Origin: Pseudisothecium myosuroides
Lineage: Eukaryota; Streptophyta; Bryopsida; Hypnales; Lembophyllaceae
Assembly: GCA_951799445.1 (NCBI GenBank)
Contig: OX637297.1
Coordinates: 496,001 to 560,000 of the forward strand
DNA length: 64,000 bases
Reading direction: 5' to 3'
Shown here: in pieces, positions 46,774-60,211 of the stretch
How the letters are laid out: every line of letters starts with the position of its first letter
How positions within the stretch are numbered: position 1 is the first letter of the stretch
The notes under the pieces: model-generated
The model's database searches: none
What the model saw: only the letters and a program-made list of their open reading frames with translations
What the model was told of the DNA's origin: nothing
Position numbers and translations under genes: made by a program

Positions 46774-46873
46774 TGACCTACCACTTTTTACTTAATGTGG
46801 TCAAACTGTCAAAAATCACATCAAAAAATGGCTTCTTCAACTTTTGTCAACTAATAGCTTTCATGAATGTATA

Positions 46874-47276
46874 AGGTAGTCTGCTCTAAAAGCAATTGGC
46901 CTCTTTAAAGTACTCCTATAATTAAGTGTTGAGTGGACATGAGGTCTTTAAATGGACCTCTTTAACCATTGATTTAATCAAGGAAAATCTCTTAATTACT
47001 GTAGGAGCCAATCAATTGCCTTGGTTTCTTCCCATCTCTTTACAAGGGGTAGGTGGGCGGTTCTTGACAGATCTAGTCATAAATGGGTCTCTATGCCCCA
47101 AATCTTTGAAAAATCATAACTATTTCAAAAATGCTTGGAAAAATACAAAACCACATGTGTTAAGTTCCACTTCTATTTTCTTTCTCTGAAAAATGAGCTA
47201 AGAATATTTATGCCCACAAAAACCTAAGAAAAATGCAAACCAACCCGTAAATGGTTGCTTTTAGAACAGACTACCT
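46874..47276. mobile_element. 403-bp miniature element with TA duplication
   Basis: The left terminus 'aggtagtctgctctaaaagc' is mirrored by 'gcttttagaacagactacct' on the right. TA flanks both sides (46872-46873, 47277-47278). A TA duplication with short inverted termini suggests a Tc1/mariner- or Stowaway-like MITE, though the termini do not match the usual Stowaway sequence. Confidence 0.65.
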
Positions 47277-47912
47277 TAGTGACCGTACTTTAGCATAGCT
47301 TTGCACACTCATTTTTCGTAGTACAAAGAAATAGAGAAGTATGTTATGCAGTGCACACCACTTAAAGACAATTTCTAATTTAACCCCTAAAGAAGCAAGG
47401 ACCTTTGTCTCGGCTTTTATAAAACTTTGTCACTTGCTCGTGACTTCTTAATTTGGAATGTATGCATGAATTTCTAAAAAGAATGCAAGTCATCATTATT
47501 TACATTTCAAGCAGCGTTTCATATAACTACAATAAATTTTGTTGAAGGGAGAAGTTTTATTTTCATTAAAATGTCCAACCGGGGAGCTCAAAATGCATTA
47601 AAATAAAATATTCATTGTTTTTTTGGAATTCTTTAACTACACTAAAAAAATAGAAAACATTGTATTTCAAATAATCATAAAGAGGAGTTTTTTTACCGTG
47701 CGTAATGAAGGGATGTTAACCATGTATAGTGTATAGTCATGTTTTTGTTTTCACTTTAGAAAATGTCCTCATTTTAATTAGAATTAATTAGAATTAGTAT
47801 TGGAGAAAATATTTGCACCATTGGGATAATGAATTTTAAATCTGATGCTCAAACTTTTTGCTAATTTGTTTTTGGGGATAAATTTCGAGTACCTTCCGTA
47901 ACATAATTTCTA

Positions 47913-48833
47913 TTAACCCCTAAAGGACCGTTTGTCCCCTCGAGGGACAATTTGGGTCCGGGCAGGTTCCTACTGTCTCAATTTTTAGTGATATTTTCTG
48001 GAATTTTTTGAGGTTGTGTATTTTTGCGAGAGCTTTGTGAATATATATATTTTTTTTAATTGATGCCCATGAAAAAAAGTTATGGCAAAATAAGCAAAAA
48101 TGGAGTTTGGCAAGCAGCTCAAAAAAAGTCATAGAAAATCAAAACAATTTTTTTTCAAATTTTTTTCTCAAAGATTATATTTTTGTCTAGATGTGAAGCT
48201 TTGTTTCATTCAATTTAGACTAATAATGAGAAAGTTATGGACAATCTTAGTTTTTTGGGCAATCTAAGCATCTTCTTGGAAAAATAACTTTTAGAATTCA
48301 TTTTTGAATGCAATTTTTAGAAAATTGTTAGAAAAGGTTAGATTTTCTTGCTAGAATAATCTCACCGTTGGGATTATTGTGATTCAATTCCATCTAAAAG
48401 CTATTAACAATTTAATTTTTTCTTCAATCTTGAAACCACTTCTACTTAACAATTTTTTAATGAGTGAAAATTAAGTGCTTTTTTTCCTAATTTTTTTTTG
48501 TAGATTCTCAACTCAACTACTTAACATAAATAAGTAGAAAATCAAAAATCAGTAGTGCAAAAAACTTGAACTAAAAAGATTCAAAGCCAATAAATCTAGT
48601 CAAACAAGGTGCAAAAAAACTTGTTTCTTTCACTTTAAATGCATATATCTTGTAATCTACACAGTCAAAGTTTTTGAAATTTCTTCCACGTATTCATATA
48701 CTAGTCAAGTATAAGATCTTACGGTTGGATATGCAAAAAAAAACAATTTTTAAAGTTTTTTGCTCTTCATAATAGAAATGGCAGTTTTGAGTGTAGTTTG
48801 ATGGGAAAAAAGCCTCGGTCCTTTAGGGGTTAA
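47913..48833. mobile_element. TTAA-bounded element, copy 2 (~0.9 kb, inverted)
   Basis: It starts TTAA + CCCCTAAAGGACC (47913) and ends GGTCCTTTAGGGG + TTAA (48830-48833). It is the inverse of 45872-46773, for example 'gattttcttgctagaataat' near 48342 against 'attattctagcaagaaaac' near 46325. Together the two copies form a ~3 kb inverted repeat with a 1.1 kb loop. Confidence 0.7.
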
Positions 48834-51590
48834 GAAGAGGATGGAAGTATTTGAAGTTATAATTTTAATCCTATGCTTTCAACCCATTTCCTTACATATG
48901 GACTAAAACATTATGGAAAAATTGACACTTACATGTTCCTTTCTATGTATGGTGAAACTTCACCTTCAACTAGGGCTACATGATTATACTTGGGTCAATT
49001 CATACACACAGATATCTCCATTGTTGTGGATGTTCATGCAAACATTTGTTTCTTATGGTGCCTATTTTTATGTTATTGTGACTTCTATTATCCAATTGGA
49101 TGAGTTTTTCAAAATTGGTGAGCCACTTTCTTCATTGGCATGTACTGTGGTAATTTTGAGCGAGAGCTGGCAAGTATTTCTTACAACTACTTTAAGGTGA
49201 AAGAAAATAAGATAAGTGTTTGTTGCAGTCACGTGTTTATTCACAATTGAATCCTACAAATTTTCTTTATTTTTAAAATTATTATCAAATCCCTCTTCAT
49301 TGAATAATTTGTAGCTTTCGCATCAACAAGAAAAATGCTTTGAATAAAAGGTGAACATGCAGTGCATAATAAGATCTATGAAAAAGAATTTGTAGAAGAC
49401 TTAATTTCCTGTTCATGAAGAATTGTTTTCCAGCTTAGCTATGTATAAAATTGTCTGAAAATGCCTAAACTTTTGCTTTAAGAAAGCAATTGGAGAAATA
49501 GAATTTTCTTGCGTCTTTAATGCTCACAAAAGTACTTGTACGCAATATCATTTTAGACCATGACATATTGCAATTGTACAGCTAAAGATAACACTTTGAA
49601 TACTAAAAAATTATTCATTCAATATCCAAATAAGCATACTAAAGTTTATTGGAATCCTCTTCATTTGTCAATAAGGAAATCAAAAGGAAATTATATTTAA
49701 TAATAACAACAATGCTTTGTAATTTCTGATGATTATAGGTGCACGTTCTCTAATGTTTGATCTTGACGGTATTAAAATCATGAAAGTGATTTGAAGTCAA
49801 CCAGTTCTTTTTTTTAAATGTCAAATATAAAATTTAGGTCATAAAAAAATACAAATTTGAAGGACATAATATGAATAACCACAATCAATTTATGAGTTTT
49901 CAAAATTCGACTTCCTTTTTTTTTTAAATTATGAATTTTCAACATAGGATTTTCTAAAATAATTTCATTCCAAGATCTAATATATTTGAGGATTTTTTCT
50001 AAGAGCCCTTGATACTAGAAAATTATGATTTGCAATGGATACTCATATACAAAATCTTGAAATGAAAAATTGTGAACATTCATTTTCAAAATGATATTTT
50101 TTATGATGATAAAATTAGACTTTAAAAGGTGTTCACCTAAAATGAATTAAAAAATAAAAGAATAGTATTTTGGTAAGATTTTATTTAATCTTTGAAAAAA
50201 TTCTACACCAAAATGTGATGTCTTAGGCATTAAGTGGCATTTGGGAGTGGAGATGTTTTATTGAAATATGATTATTAATATTTATGTATTGGTATTTCCT
50301 ATATCTTCTAATTTCTACATGAATTGGATTGCATGTTTTAAATGATGAATGTATTTTAACATTCTAACTTATGACACCTACAAGGTTTGGCATGATCACT
50401 TTGAATGATGAATGGGCTCTAAAATTCCAAAACTTGTAATCACAAAGTTTCTAGAAATCCTCATTAATAGTGAAAAAAATCCAAATCCTTGCTTCATATT
50501 ATAAGCTACAAGTTGCTTCAAATTACAAAGTGGTCCAAACCTCCTTACTCCCTAATGACGTATCCATGACCATTGATTTCAAGCCTCACTGCCTATCACT
50601 CAATTTGTTGTCATTTTGCAACTAGATATGTATGAAATATTTTATATTTATTTTTCAAAGATGAAATTATATGTCTTCTTTATTTCACAAGAAATTTAGT
50701 TTTTTTTGGTAGAAAATTGATTTTTTTGAGAATTTTTGAAGAAAAAGTGAAGAAAAATCACATCAAATAGAAATTATTTCAAAAAATCTGAAAATTTCAC
50801 CATGAATGTATATTACAATGACAAAAATCATGGTGTAAACTCAATTTCCATTTCATTCTATAATTAGAAAATAATAGACATTGAAAATACATCCAAAGTT
50901 CAAACTGCAATAAAATATTCAATATTAGAAATTTTTCCAAAATTCAAATTGGAGTAGAAACTAGAATAGATGACCTTCATTTTATTAGTTGGGCTCAAAT
51001 TTTAAAAAAATCATTTTTGTGGAGAAATTTCAGATTTAGAGCAAGGAGCAACAACTTCCCAAAATACTCTAAAATAGCATATTCTATGATTCATTTTTTT
51101 AACTAACTTCTCATTTACATGAAGACTAACACTTGCAAGACTATAAACTCAATTGAATACTCTTCATAGCCCACCATGAAAGGTCAACAAAAAAAATATG
51201 GATGAAAATACGCTTTTGAGCTCTCTCCATCTCACAATGTTGTCATTGGTACACCATAGAATGGCACCCATAGTGCTCTAGGGTTAAAGATTTAAAAAAT
51301 AAAATAAAAATGTTTTATATGAATATTAACAACATATGTAATTTTGAAATTCACCTCTTTCAATTTTCAATCAATTATCATGTTAAATCATGAAATTTAA
51401 TTTAATAATTATCATCAATAATAGAGTTCTGTTTTTTTGAAATTGAAATTCAATAGGCTTCATTAAAATTGTGTAACAATGCAATGGTATAGGAATTGCA
51501 TGAGATTGCCTGTGTTTGTAGGGGAACAAAGGAGATTTTTCATACCCTACTGTCCAGTAAAATGAAACGGACATGTCCCCCCCGTCGTTC
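48834..51590. other. CACTA interior, strongly AT-rich, no gene recognised
   Basis: I saw no frame with protein motifs. A 95-codon frame at 48913-49200 looks fortuitous. Confidence 0.4.
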
Positions 51591-54500
51591 CTCCTTGTCG
51601 TCCATTTTTTCTCCTTCTCTTGCAGGTCCAATTGCAAGAGTTGTTCTCCCCAATTGCTAGGGTTCTACTATCCAGTCTTTTGCCAGATCTCCATGTAGGA
51701 GCGAGCGTACTTTGGAGCTCTGGCTATGGCCGACACACTTGTCATCGCCCGTCCTCTCCCGGCACTGAACTTGGAAGGGCTCGAGTCTCGTAATCTTCGT
51801 TCGCATGTCCCAATTTGGTAGAATCCACCGATTTGTAGATTATTAAGCTATCTCCGACGTTCATTGTGGTGCAAAGTCGATTGGCATTCATTTTCTTGCG
51901 GGCTGGCTATGCCCACCCAGGTTTATTTAACCTCTGGGAGAGACGACTTGAGGTTCCGTAGGTTTTATCAAGGTTCCGGCGAATACAACGCAATTAAGAC
52001 ACAGAGCTTGTAGTCCAGATCCTGGTTGTATAAAATTCTCAATTCTGCAGATTTTTTCTGGTTGCAATCTTTATCATTTTGGTCCGCAGTCGACTCACAT
52101 TTCTTCTTCAGAGCTTGCTGTGACCATCCTGGATTTAATCAACTTCCAGGAGTGCCTATGTGAGGTTCCAAGGGTTTGTTCAAGTCGAAGTGCGTAGAAC
52201 GAACTTCATACGCTGAGCTTGTAGTTCCAAGGGTTTGGATACTGTGGATTCTTTTTGTTTTGGTGAAGGGATTTTGACATTCCTGTTGACATGGATGTGA
52301 CCCGCCGAGGAGGTCAAGCAGAAGCAGTTCCGGATTTGCAACGTCTTCACGACAGATTAAGTACAGATTACTTGAAAATTGAGAGTTTACTACAATAGGG
52401 TTTGAGTTTTTGGTTTGTGACTCACACTTAACATTGGCTTTATCACGCCGCATTAGAATGCATCCCAAATTTTTGCATCAAGTTATGCTCTTTTGTATCT
52501 GCATGAGATGAAGCCTATGCATCGTGAACTTCAGATTGGAATTGCATGCTTGTCCTTTCTTACATAATTAATCTTGGTTGGAAATGCAACATACATGATT
52601 AATCTTAATTAGAAATGCTGCAAAATTGCTTTCTTCATTTTTTAGGGAGGTTGTTTGCCTACACTGAGATGTACAAGTGGCTGCACCAAAGCTTCGGCTC
52701 TGCCTCCATTCTTATGAAGTGAGTAGCAATTCCCCTGTGTTTTTGTATTAGTGAGATTGTGGCAGCTTGTCATGCATAGCTAGCGACTTGCAATTTATTA
52801 AATAATTTTCGTTGGTTTCATGACATGTGCCTGTTATTCTTTTTCTGAATCGAATTGTAGTGAAGGAAAAGAGGCTTTTCAAATTCCCTTCCGTATTATG
52901 TTAATATCATTCGGAATGACTTTGTACATGTACCTGTTTATGTTTGAATCTACTATTTGGATTGACTTTTGAGAAACCGGAAGTTGTGAATGGGCATCAC
53001 AACATCTATAATTATAGAGAAGGAACGATACCATACATGAGTGAATAGTTTTTGAGCATTTGTGAGTAACGTAATTTAGGTTTTAAAGAAACCATTGGCC
53101 TTCGAATTGATCATAAGTGAACTTATAGTGTAGGTGTAGGTGAACTTTCAAAGTGTAGAACACATTTGCCAACTTCAAGTCCACCGATGAATGTCGAAAA
53201 ACCAGTATCTTGTTGGCCAGAGTGTTCTGTTCCTTACTCGATGTCATAGATCACAAAAATGATTTTAATTGACCATGAATTTTGGTGGAAGTGGACATCC
53301 GGAATAGGGAGGTTCCACATTGGAAGAGTTTTGGGAGGGATGGAGAAACAACGTGGCTTCCGTTACTCCAGATTCTGTTATCTATCCAGAATTTGCAAAC
53401 GTTTCGGAAGGGTTGTTGCACAGACCGGCTATTACAAAGTAACAAATTATTTTACTATAAGAGCCTTCGGCATCGCAGATGACATGTACGCAATCTCATT
53501 GTGATTGATCTGCTGGTTACCAGGAGCATCTCATATATTTTGAGTTAGATGAAATAAAGTTATTCTATGCTTTTGTAATGCCTATTTGTTTGACAAAGCA
53601 AAGAGCCTTCAGCCAATATTTGATAGATGTTAAGCTCATAATTTTTTCCATTCAACTCTACAAAATGAATATTGAAGTAGCATCACATCGCATCATCGGA
53701 GTTTGATTAGTGTTACATTAATAGTGAAGACACTAAATTATTTGACTCAATCTTACATCGACTTTAAATGGATGTCATTGTGTTGTCAAATTTAGAGGAG
53801 GTTATTGATGATCTAGAAGGTAAGTTTTAAGAGGAGTAGGACTCTACCATGAACCCGAGAACATAGTAAATGTTTATTTTTGCAGATATGCTAGAGGCTT
53901 GTTATTAGCATATATGGTCCTTGTTCCAGTTTGTGAGATTGGCAGCAGTGGTGGTCCTTCATTACAAGTAAGGAAGCACATAGTTCAAATGTTCTTGTCA
54001 TTGCAATTGCAGAGTCCTCTAGTTCTAGAGTGATTCTCTACCATAGAGTTTTAGAGTTTGAGGTGGCAGACAAGTTTGTCTGCATCAGGGTTTGGAACTT
54101 GGATTTGGTGTTCAGAGATTTTATTTAGTTTCTATACTTACTCTTTTTTTTGCTATGGTTAGAAGAGACTACATTAGTAGTCGACATTGCAGTTGTTCGT
54201 GAGTAAGTGTCAAAAAACCCTATTGGAATCGATATAATGGTTCCTTGAAGAATTGTGATGGTGTGATCATATCAGCCAGTATTACACTTAACTGCAATTA
54301 ATACCAAAGATATACTGGAGAGCAGTCTCCGGTCTACCCCATCCAGTCTGCTTAGTTATTGGACCAATTTTTGGTAAGTTTAATGCTAATTCAATCACCA
54401 TCTTCTAGTAAGTATATTGCTGAACAGCATTTACTAAGTTTTTGATTTTGTATTAGCCACTTCAGGCTTCAGTAAGTATCTGTCTATTCACCTTCATTCT

Positions 54501-56400
54501 TGATACTGCTGCACATCTAACTAATAGCTTCACAAAAAAACTAAGATATTTAATTTAATTAAGCAATGGCGTTACATAAATGCATGGATGACACATAATT
54601 GAATGAATGGTGTTCTCTGTGTCACAATAAAAAATGAGGACGCTTCCAGTTTCAGATGCTCATTAATTATTTGTGCAAAATTTTGAACCAAATTAATTGT
54701 TTTGTGATGGCAGGTTGGAATCGCCAGCAAGTTATTATTCTCTGAACTGCTAAATGTGCAGGTCTTGTGCCTGTGCAGTTGATGACAGTTGGAACAAAGC
54801 TGTGGAATTAGTGGATTGAGATGATGATGCACGATGGCACCTTAATGTGTGAGTTCAGCTTCATGTGTATTCTATGAATGATAGTCCCAAGTTCAAAAGT
54901 GTAACTGAATGTTCATGGTGAGCTAATTTTTTTGTTAAAGTGCCGAGCATGATTTAGTAATACTTGTCAAGGATTTGACATAATCTTCTTCATGGGGATG
55001 TAGGCCATGGTCAATCCTGAGTGTAGATCAAGCCCCACTATACATGCCATTTAGTCTGACATTTTGGTAATAGGAGCATCTTATTGCTTTTACAAATGTT
55101 TTGGGAAAGTGCAATTTGTAGACTAATGCAGATCTTGCTTATACTAAAGTGGGATGTGGTGATGAGCAGCGGGCCTCAAGTGTAGGGCTTTGCTCTAGGA
55201 GAGAACAAGAAGGTTTCTTGGAACTACTTGTACGCACATATGTGTATGATGCTACACTTCAGTTCAGTGTTTCAATGTCCGGCATGCATCATCCACTCGA
55301 GCTTTGATTCACGGACATTACAATTGTGAGTTTATAGGGCTTTAGTAGTGACATTCCGTGTAGAAAGCAACTCTGGTTTGTTTGTATGGTTTTCACTTAC
55401 AAATGGTCTTACTGGATTTCTGTAAAGGACTGACACATACAAAGCTGTACATGTTATTTTTCTTCTGCAGGAGGGGCTGAGTTATTTTCATTTTGAATGT
55501 TCATATTCTCTTCAACTGTAAGTGTTCTAGTATGAAGGAAGGCAGCTGTTAGGCATGAATGATGGAAGCGTTCTAGTAGGTTTCAAAATCACGAACTTCT
55601 AAATTTTGTTCATTAATTCTTTGTACAGGAAAAGCACGGTTGACTACGTCTGGCGAATGTAGCACACAACTCTTTCTTTTCATGAAGTAGCTCAGAAGAT
55701 TGTGGGACACAGCTGTTAGGGTTGTCATACGACCTTCCATTTTATGGATAGCTCAAGCATTCCATTCCTTTTCAATTTCTATTCAAAACTACTTAGAAGA
55801 AGAGTCCTTAAACTAAGTTCTAGAAGTTCGAGACTTTGCACAATGATACAGAGAAATGCAAGATGGTCTTCATTTTATGGTGCTTTCATGTATACAATAT
55901 ATGGTGAAGGACTTTTTAGACCACAGGTTTAAGGTCACTTAGTCGGAGGTATGTCAGTCACTTGAAGTGTGCATGTAACAAGAAATTGGATTTAATGGAA
56001 TGATTTCTTTTACCAGAATTTTTATTGCTTTGCATTAATTAAGTATATATACTCTTGCCAAATGTGGCTCTGTGTGAGTGCAGATTGAGGCTTGAACAAG
56101 GCAACGGATTCTACAATAGCTGCTGCAGCAAGAGAGTTCAGTGTGTCGAGGTGCCCAGGCCATGCACGTTTCCACGCCCTGTGCAAAGGCCATTCATTCA
56201 TGACAATGGCAATGGACGTACGTGCTGAAAACAAAGAGTGTTTGTCAATGCCTACAGGGACGTACACATACCAACGTCTGCATGTCTGTCTATGGTGCCT
56301 TGTGGAAACATCCTTGCATTTTATTTTAATGTGCAATCACGTGAACTCCACGTCAATTGGAAGGTTGTAGAAACAATTTTGAAAATGTGTTCCAATTGTG
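51591..56400 (+). other. Gene-like, less AT-rich segment inside the CACTA element
   Basis: Base composition rises from AT-rich to near-genic at about 51590. Two ATG frames occur: 51727 (MADTLVIARPLPALNLEGLE, 33 codons) and 52289 (MDVTRRGGQAEAVPDLQRLH, about 36 codons). A possible exon at about 52649-52718, with AG before and GT after, reads 'RLFAYTEMYKWLHQSFGSAS'. The phrase is weakly reminiscent of the N-terminal part of eukaryotic DNA primase small subunit. I could not follow that protein further. Later sequence shows scattered splice-like signals but no continuous frame. It may be host gene sequence captured by the CACTA element, or a non-coding transcript. Confidence 0.3.
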
Positions 56401-56697
56401 TTGTGTTTCGTTGTTGTTGTAGCCAATGTCATGAAAGTGCCTCGTGCATGTTACATGATAGGGTTGTACCCACATTTTAATGACATTTGATGCACTTTTT
56501 GAAAATAGAAAGATGTCTTGCAACATGTTGTCGTTGTGAGTAAAGTCATTTGCGATGTTATGGGAATGTGGATCCAAACAAGTTTTTCTTGATGCGGTGT
56601 CATTGTAGACGCCATAGGTGGGGGTGCGTCTAAAATGATGATGCACCATGTATTTGATGCAATACCACATTTGATGGTAAGAAAGCACTTCACATGC

Positions 56698-59600
56698 TGT
56701 GGGAGCATGGAAACTTAGAATAAAGGAAGATAGCATAGAAATAGGTTAGGAGTTAGTTAAAAATTTCAAAACTTTGGTAAGAAGTAAGAAATTAGATCCG
56801 GATACAGATAAATTCCGGATAGTTAGAATCCGAGATTCTAGATCCTTTAAACCGGGTTCTTTCGAGACCAGGAACGGATCTTAAATCCGAGTTAGGTCGG
56901 ATCGGAACGAGCTACGAAATAGGTATCCAACCTACGCCGCTAGGGAACCGTTACGGGAACGGACCTCTTTCCGTTCGCCAAGGGGAACGGTTGGCAGCTC
57001 GACTAGTACTTAAACCGTCACTAGACCTAATCTTCCTCATTCTCCACTTTGCTGATTGTCTTACGCACTTAGCTGAGAGAAAGAGTGGTGAGTTAGAGAT
57101 CGCGACAGGGAGAGAAGGGTGAGGTCGGTGCCGATTGCACCGGATTTAGTGGTCGGTGTCGGTGAACTATGGCGGAGTCTAGTAATCCGGTAGCGCGTCG
57201 GCCTTCAATCACAACTCGGATAGTTAGACCGGCTATTCCCTCCGACCCAACTCACCGGAAGGAGTTAGAGACAGATCTAATCCGGATGGGATGCGTAGGT
57301 TTGATTCACCGGCCATGGAATGTTAAGGACCCAGAGATGCTGGAGCAGCTGATCTCAAGGGTCCCAAATCAGTTTGAGTTGACTGTGAGAGGCCAATCCG
57401 GAGCATGGATGGCGGATGTATGGGCTGACGTATATGGGTTCGAGAAGAACGGGTCCGGATTAGGTTCTCGGGTAGAGAAGTACGGGATTGGGAAGTTCCG
57501 TAATCCGGTTACCACTAAGGACGGATACCCCGTGAGTGACTGTAAGGACGCTAGGCAGAAACGGGTGTTGGAATTTTTGATTCCGATCCTGTATAAGGAA
57601 AAGCCCACCCGAGTTACGGTTACGGTGGCCAACACTATCTTTGGGGCTTTAGAAGATAAGGTAGTTTACTGGGGGAAAGTCCTAGCCGGTATAGTGAAGA
57701 AACTGGTATCACACGTAGGGAAGGGGAAGCCGAGTCTTCTCAGTCCGTACCTGTTTCACCTGTACCACCACCAGGAAGTGCTGACTAGTGAAGAGGTGGT
57801 GATTTACAACATCGGATTGGAAATAGTGAAGTATGGTCTCACGCACAAAATTCCACCGGATACTCCAATCGAGGGAGAAGAGGAAGAAGAAGAAGAAGAA
57901 GACGAAGACGAGGAAGAGGAACCGCAGCAGCAGGACCTGGTCGACAAACGGGAGAAGAGAAGGAAGTCGACCAATCCGAACTCGAGGGTGGAACAGTCGA
58001 CCCCGGAAAAAGGAGAGTCAAGTCAGCCCTTGGGATCGGAAATGCAGTCGGACTTCTTCGACGTCGGAACGCAGTGGATGGAGGAGGCTAAGCACATGCA
58101 CTTTGGCATGTCGGATATGATCCTGGGGATTGCTGCGGAGCTGAAGGTGGAGCCGAAAGATATCATAAAGGAGATCCGGCGACTACCAAACCCGGATCTG
58201 CTTCGTGAAAAGGACGAGCGGATCAAGAGCTTGGAGAAGGAAAGGGATGACCTGTTAGGTCGGGTGAATTGGGCGGAGATGGATGCCACAGTTGCATGGC
58301 AGAAGGAGACGGAAGCTCTCCAACTCATCCACAATTTGACCGCGTTGGTGGAGCAGCCCTCGGAAGCTGTGATCAAATCCCGATTCTTCAGCAATCAGCT
58401 AAGTGGCACAGGCCACTTATCCGGGTCCAAGGTGGTAACCATCTTGGTGGACTTCTAGGCCCGGATGGAAGGAATTTTGAAGGAGATGGCGCAACTGTTG
58501 GGGCACCTCGACCCAAACAAGCCCTTGGACTTCACCCACTTTCCGGAGCTGCCCAACGTTGACTTGTTGAAGACGCCCCAGAAGCCGGGGCCAGGGATCA
58601 GTCTACAGCCATCTCCAAGACCTACTCCAAGTCAGACACGGATCCAGACGAAGACCACTAAGTTCGGCCAGACGAGGAGTATCCAGTCGATTCCGGTAGT
58701 AGCAGGAAGTACCGTTCCGACATCCGGAACATCCGTCCGGAGCGATTTAATCCACCGGATGGGGGCCTTGTCAAACCCGGCTCGGACCAATCCGGTCGAC
58801 TTTCCACATATGCAGAAGGCATCGCCCAAGAAGAATACAACACCGATTCAGCTGGACGATTCATCAGAGAGAGAGACCAGAGTGGAGATGATCCAGGAGT
58901 CCAAAAAGGGGGAATTCACTTCCGGGGATGAGACGGCCTCGGATGACGACCCGCCGCCGATCCAGCGGAAGATTCCGACCCGGGCTGCAACGAAGTCCAC
59001 TCCACCGAAAACGAGCAGGAAACCACCTGCAGGGCCGAGTAGCAGCTCGAAGAAATCAAAGCGGGGAAAGTAGTTAGTTAGTATGTTTGCAGTATTAGGA
59101 TTTTGAATCTGGAGCGGATTTTTCATGCGTGGGGCCCGGTTCCGGATTCTTAGGAGTAGTTGACTTTGAACTTTCCGGATATTACGGTTGGTTGCTGATT
59201 GGTCACCTGGATTTTCAGGTGTTCTTTTTTTGGCTTTTTGTTTGGGCTTTTTAAGTGGAGGGCAGCTTGTTGCCCTTTCATTCCAGCCTTGCCCATTTTG
59301 TGTGCATTAGTTTATGTTCATATTCTCTTTTCTCTAATCTGAGCCACTAAGTGCACATTCGGATTTTTGGCTATGTGTGCGTTTTCTTGAGTTGTTTATG
59401 GAATGTCAAAAGTGTGAGAGAAGGCGGGTAAGGGGGAATCCGGGTTGAGAATTAGTTGGACCTGATTTGAGTGAGTAAGTTTGTGAGGAAACTTTACTAG
59501 ACTTGTGAGTAAGGACTTGCGCGTGGTACCTTTAAATTGCCGTAACGGTGATCCGGTTCTAAGGAGTGGTGCGGATGCGAGTCCGGAATCCAGGGAGGGT

Positions 59601-60211
59601 TCCGAGTGGAGATAAGCGACCGCCAACGGAAAATCCCCACTCACCAGAAGGTCTGCCAACCATAGGATCAGTCTGGTAGATAGACGCACGAATCTCTTTC
59701 AGTCCCAGCTGCCTTGATCTGTCGTTGTAGTAGAAGTGGAAGGATGCAATTCTGAGTGACCTGTTTTCCGGGCAAGCTACCCGGGGAATTGTGAGGATTA
59801 TTACTTTCTCTATTCTACAATAAGAACTCGGTTAGGATTGTTTTGTGTGGAGTTTTGTGCAGAGAAATAGATGTCTATGAGTGGTGCGTTCCTACCCCTC
59901 TAAAAGATCAAAGGCGGACACCCTGAGGGTAAAATAGGGGAATAGAAAACCAGTCGAAGTTAAGAAGTAAGACTCGGAATCCGGATCAAACCGGAAACCG
60001 GAAAGGGATAGATCCGGATTGGGATCCGGAAGACCATTGTGTCAGAAATAGGAAAAGAAAGAGGTGTTGCTTGGGGTTTTGTTGTTTTGATTACGACCCG
60101 AATACTCCTTAGCTTGCTGAAACATACTAGAATCTCCTGGGACGATATTTCGTGTTATCTTATCATCTTTTTGGTGTTAAGGATACTTACGCCTAGATTG
60201 CGCGTACGACA
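56698..60211 (+). mobile_element. Unit B copy 3 (3,514 bp, near-intact gene)
   Basis: It starts TGTGGGAGCATG and ends GCGCGTACGACA. Flanking 5-mers are CATGC (56693-56697) and CATAC (60212-60216), one mismatch. The order of features equals that of copies 1 and 4: 'tacttaa' TATA-like site at about 57007-57013, gene 57169-59073, tail with 'acccctctaaaagatcaaag' and the U5-like 'cctgggacgatatttcgtg'. Confidence 0.85.
57169..59073 (+). pseudogene. Unit B protein gene, copy 3 (one nonsense codon)
   Basis: ATG at 57169, TAG at 59071-59073, 634 residues if the single in-frame TAG at 58456-58458 is ignored. At that codon copies 1 and 4 read glutamine ('NFQARM', 'DFQARM'), so one C-to-T change explains the break. 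The N-terminal conserved domain reads 'LISRVPNQFELTVRG', 'GKFRNPVTTKDGYP', 'VLEFLIPILYKEKPTRVTV', 'TIFGALED' and 'LSPYLFHLYHHQEVL'. An acidic stretch follows at about residues 236-257, then a basic patch (KREKRRK), a coiled-coil-like segment at about residues 340-375, and a Ser/Thr/Pro-rich tail ending in a lysine-rich end. The function is unknown and the same as copy 2 by homology. Confidence 0.8.

Noticed and set aside
53251..53504. Overlapping open frames around 53.3 kb as a gene exon
   Set aside because: Open in three frames by composition, with no recognisable motif or consistent splice partner.
57169..59073. Unit B gene as an independent host gene family
   Set aside because: All copies lie within units with conserved non-coding ends and target duplications, so the gene travels with the element.
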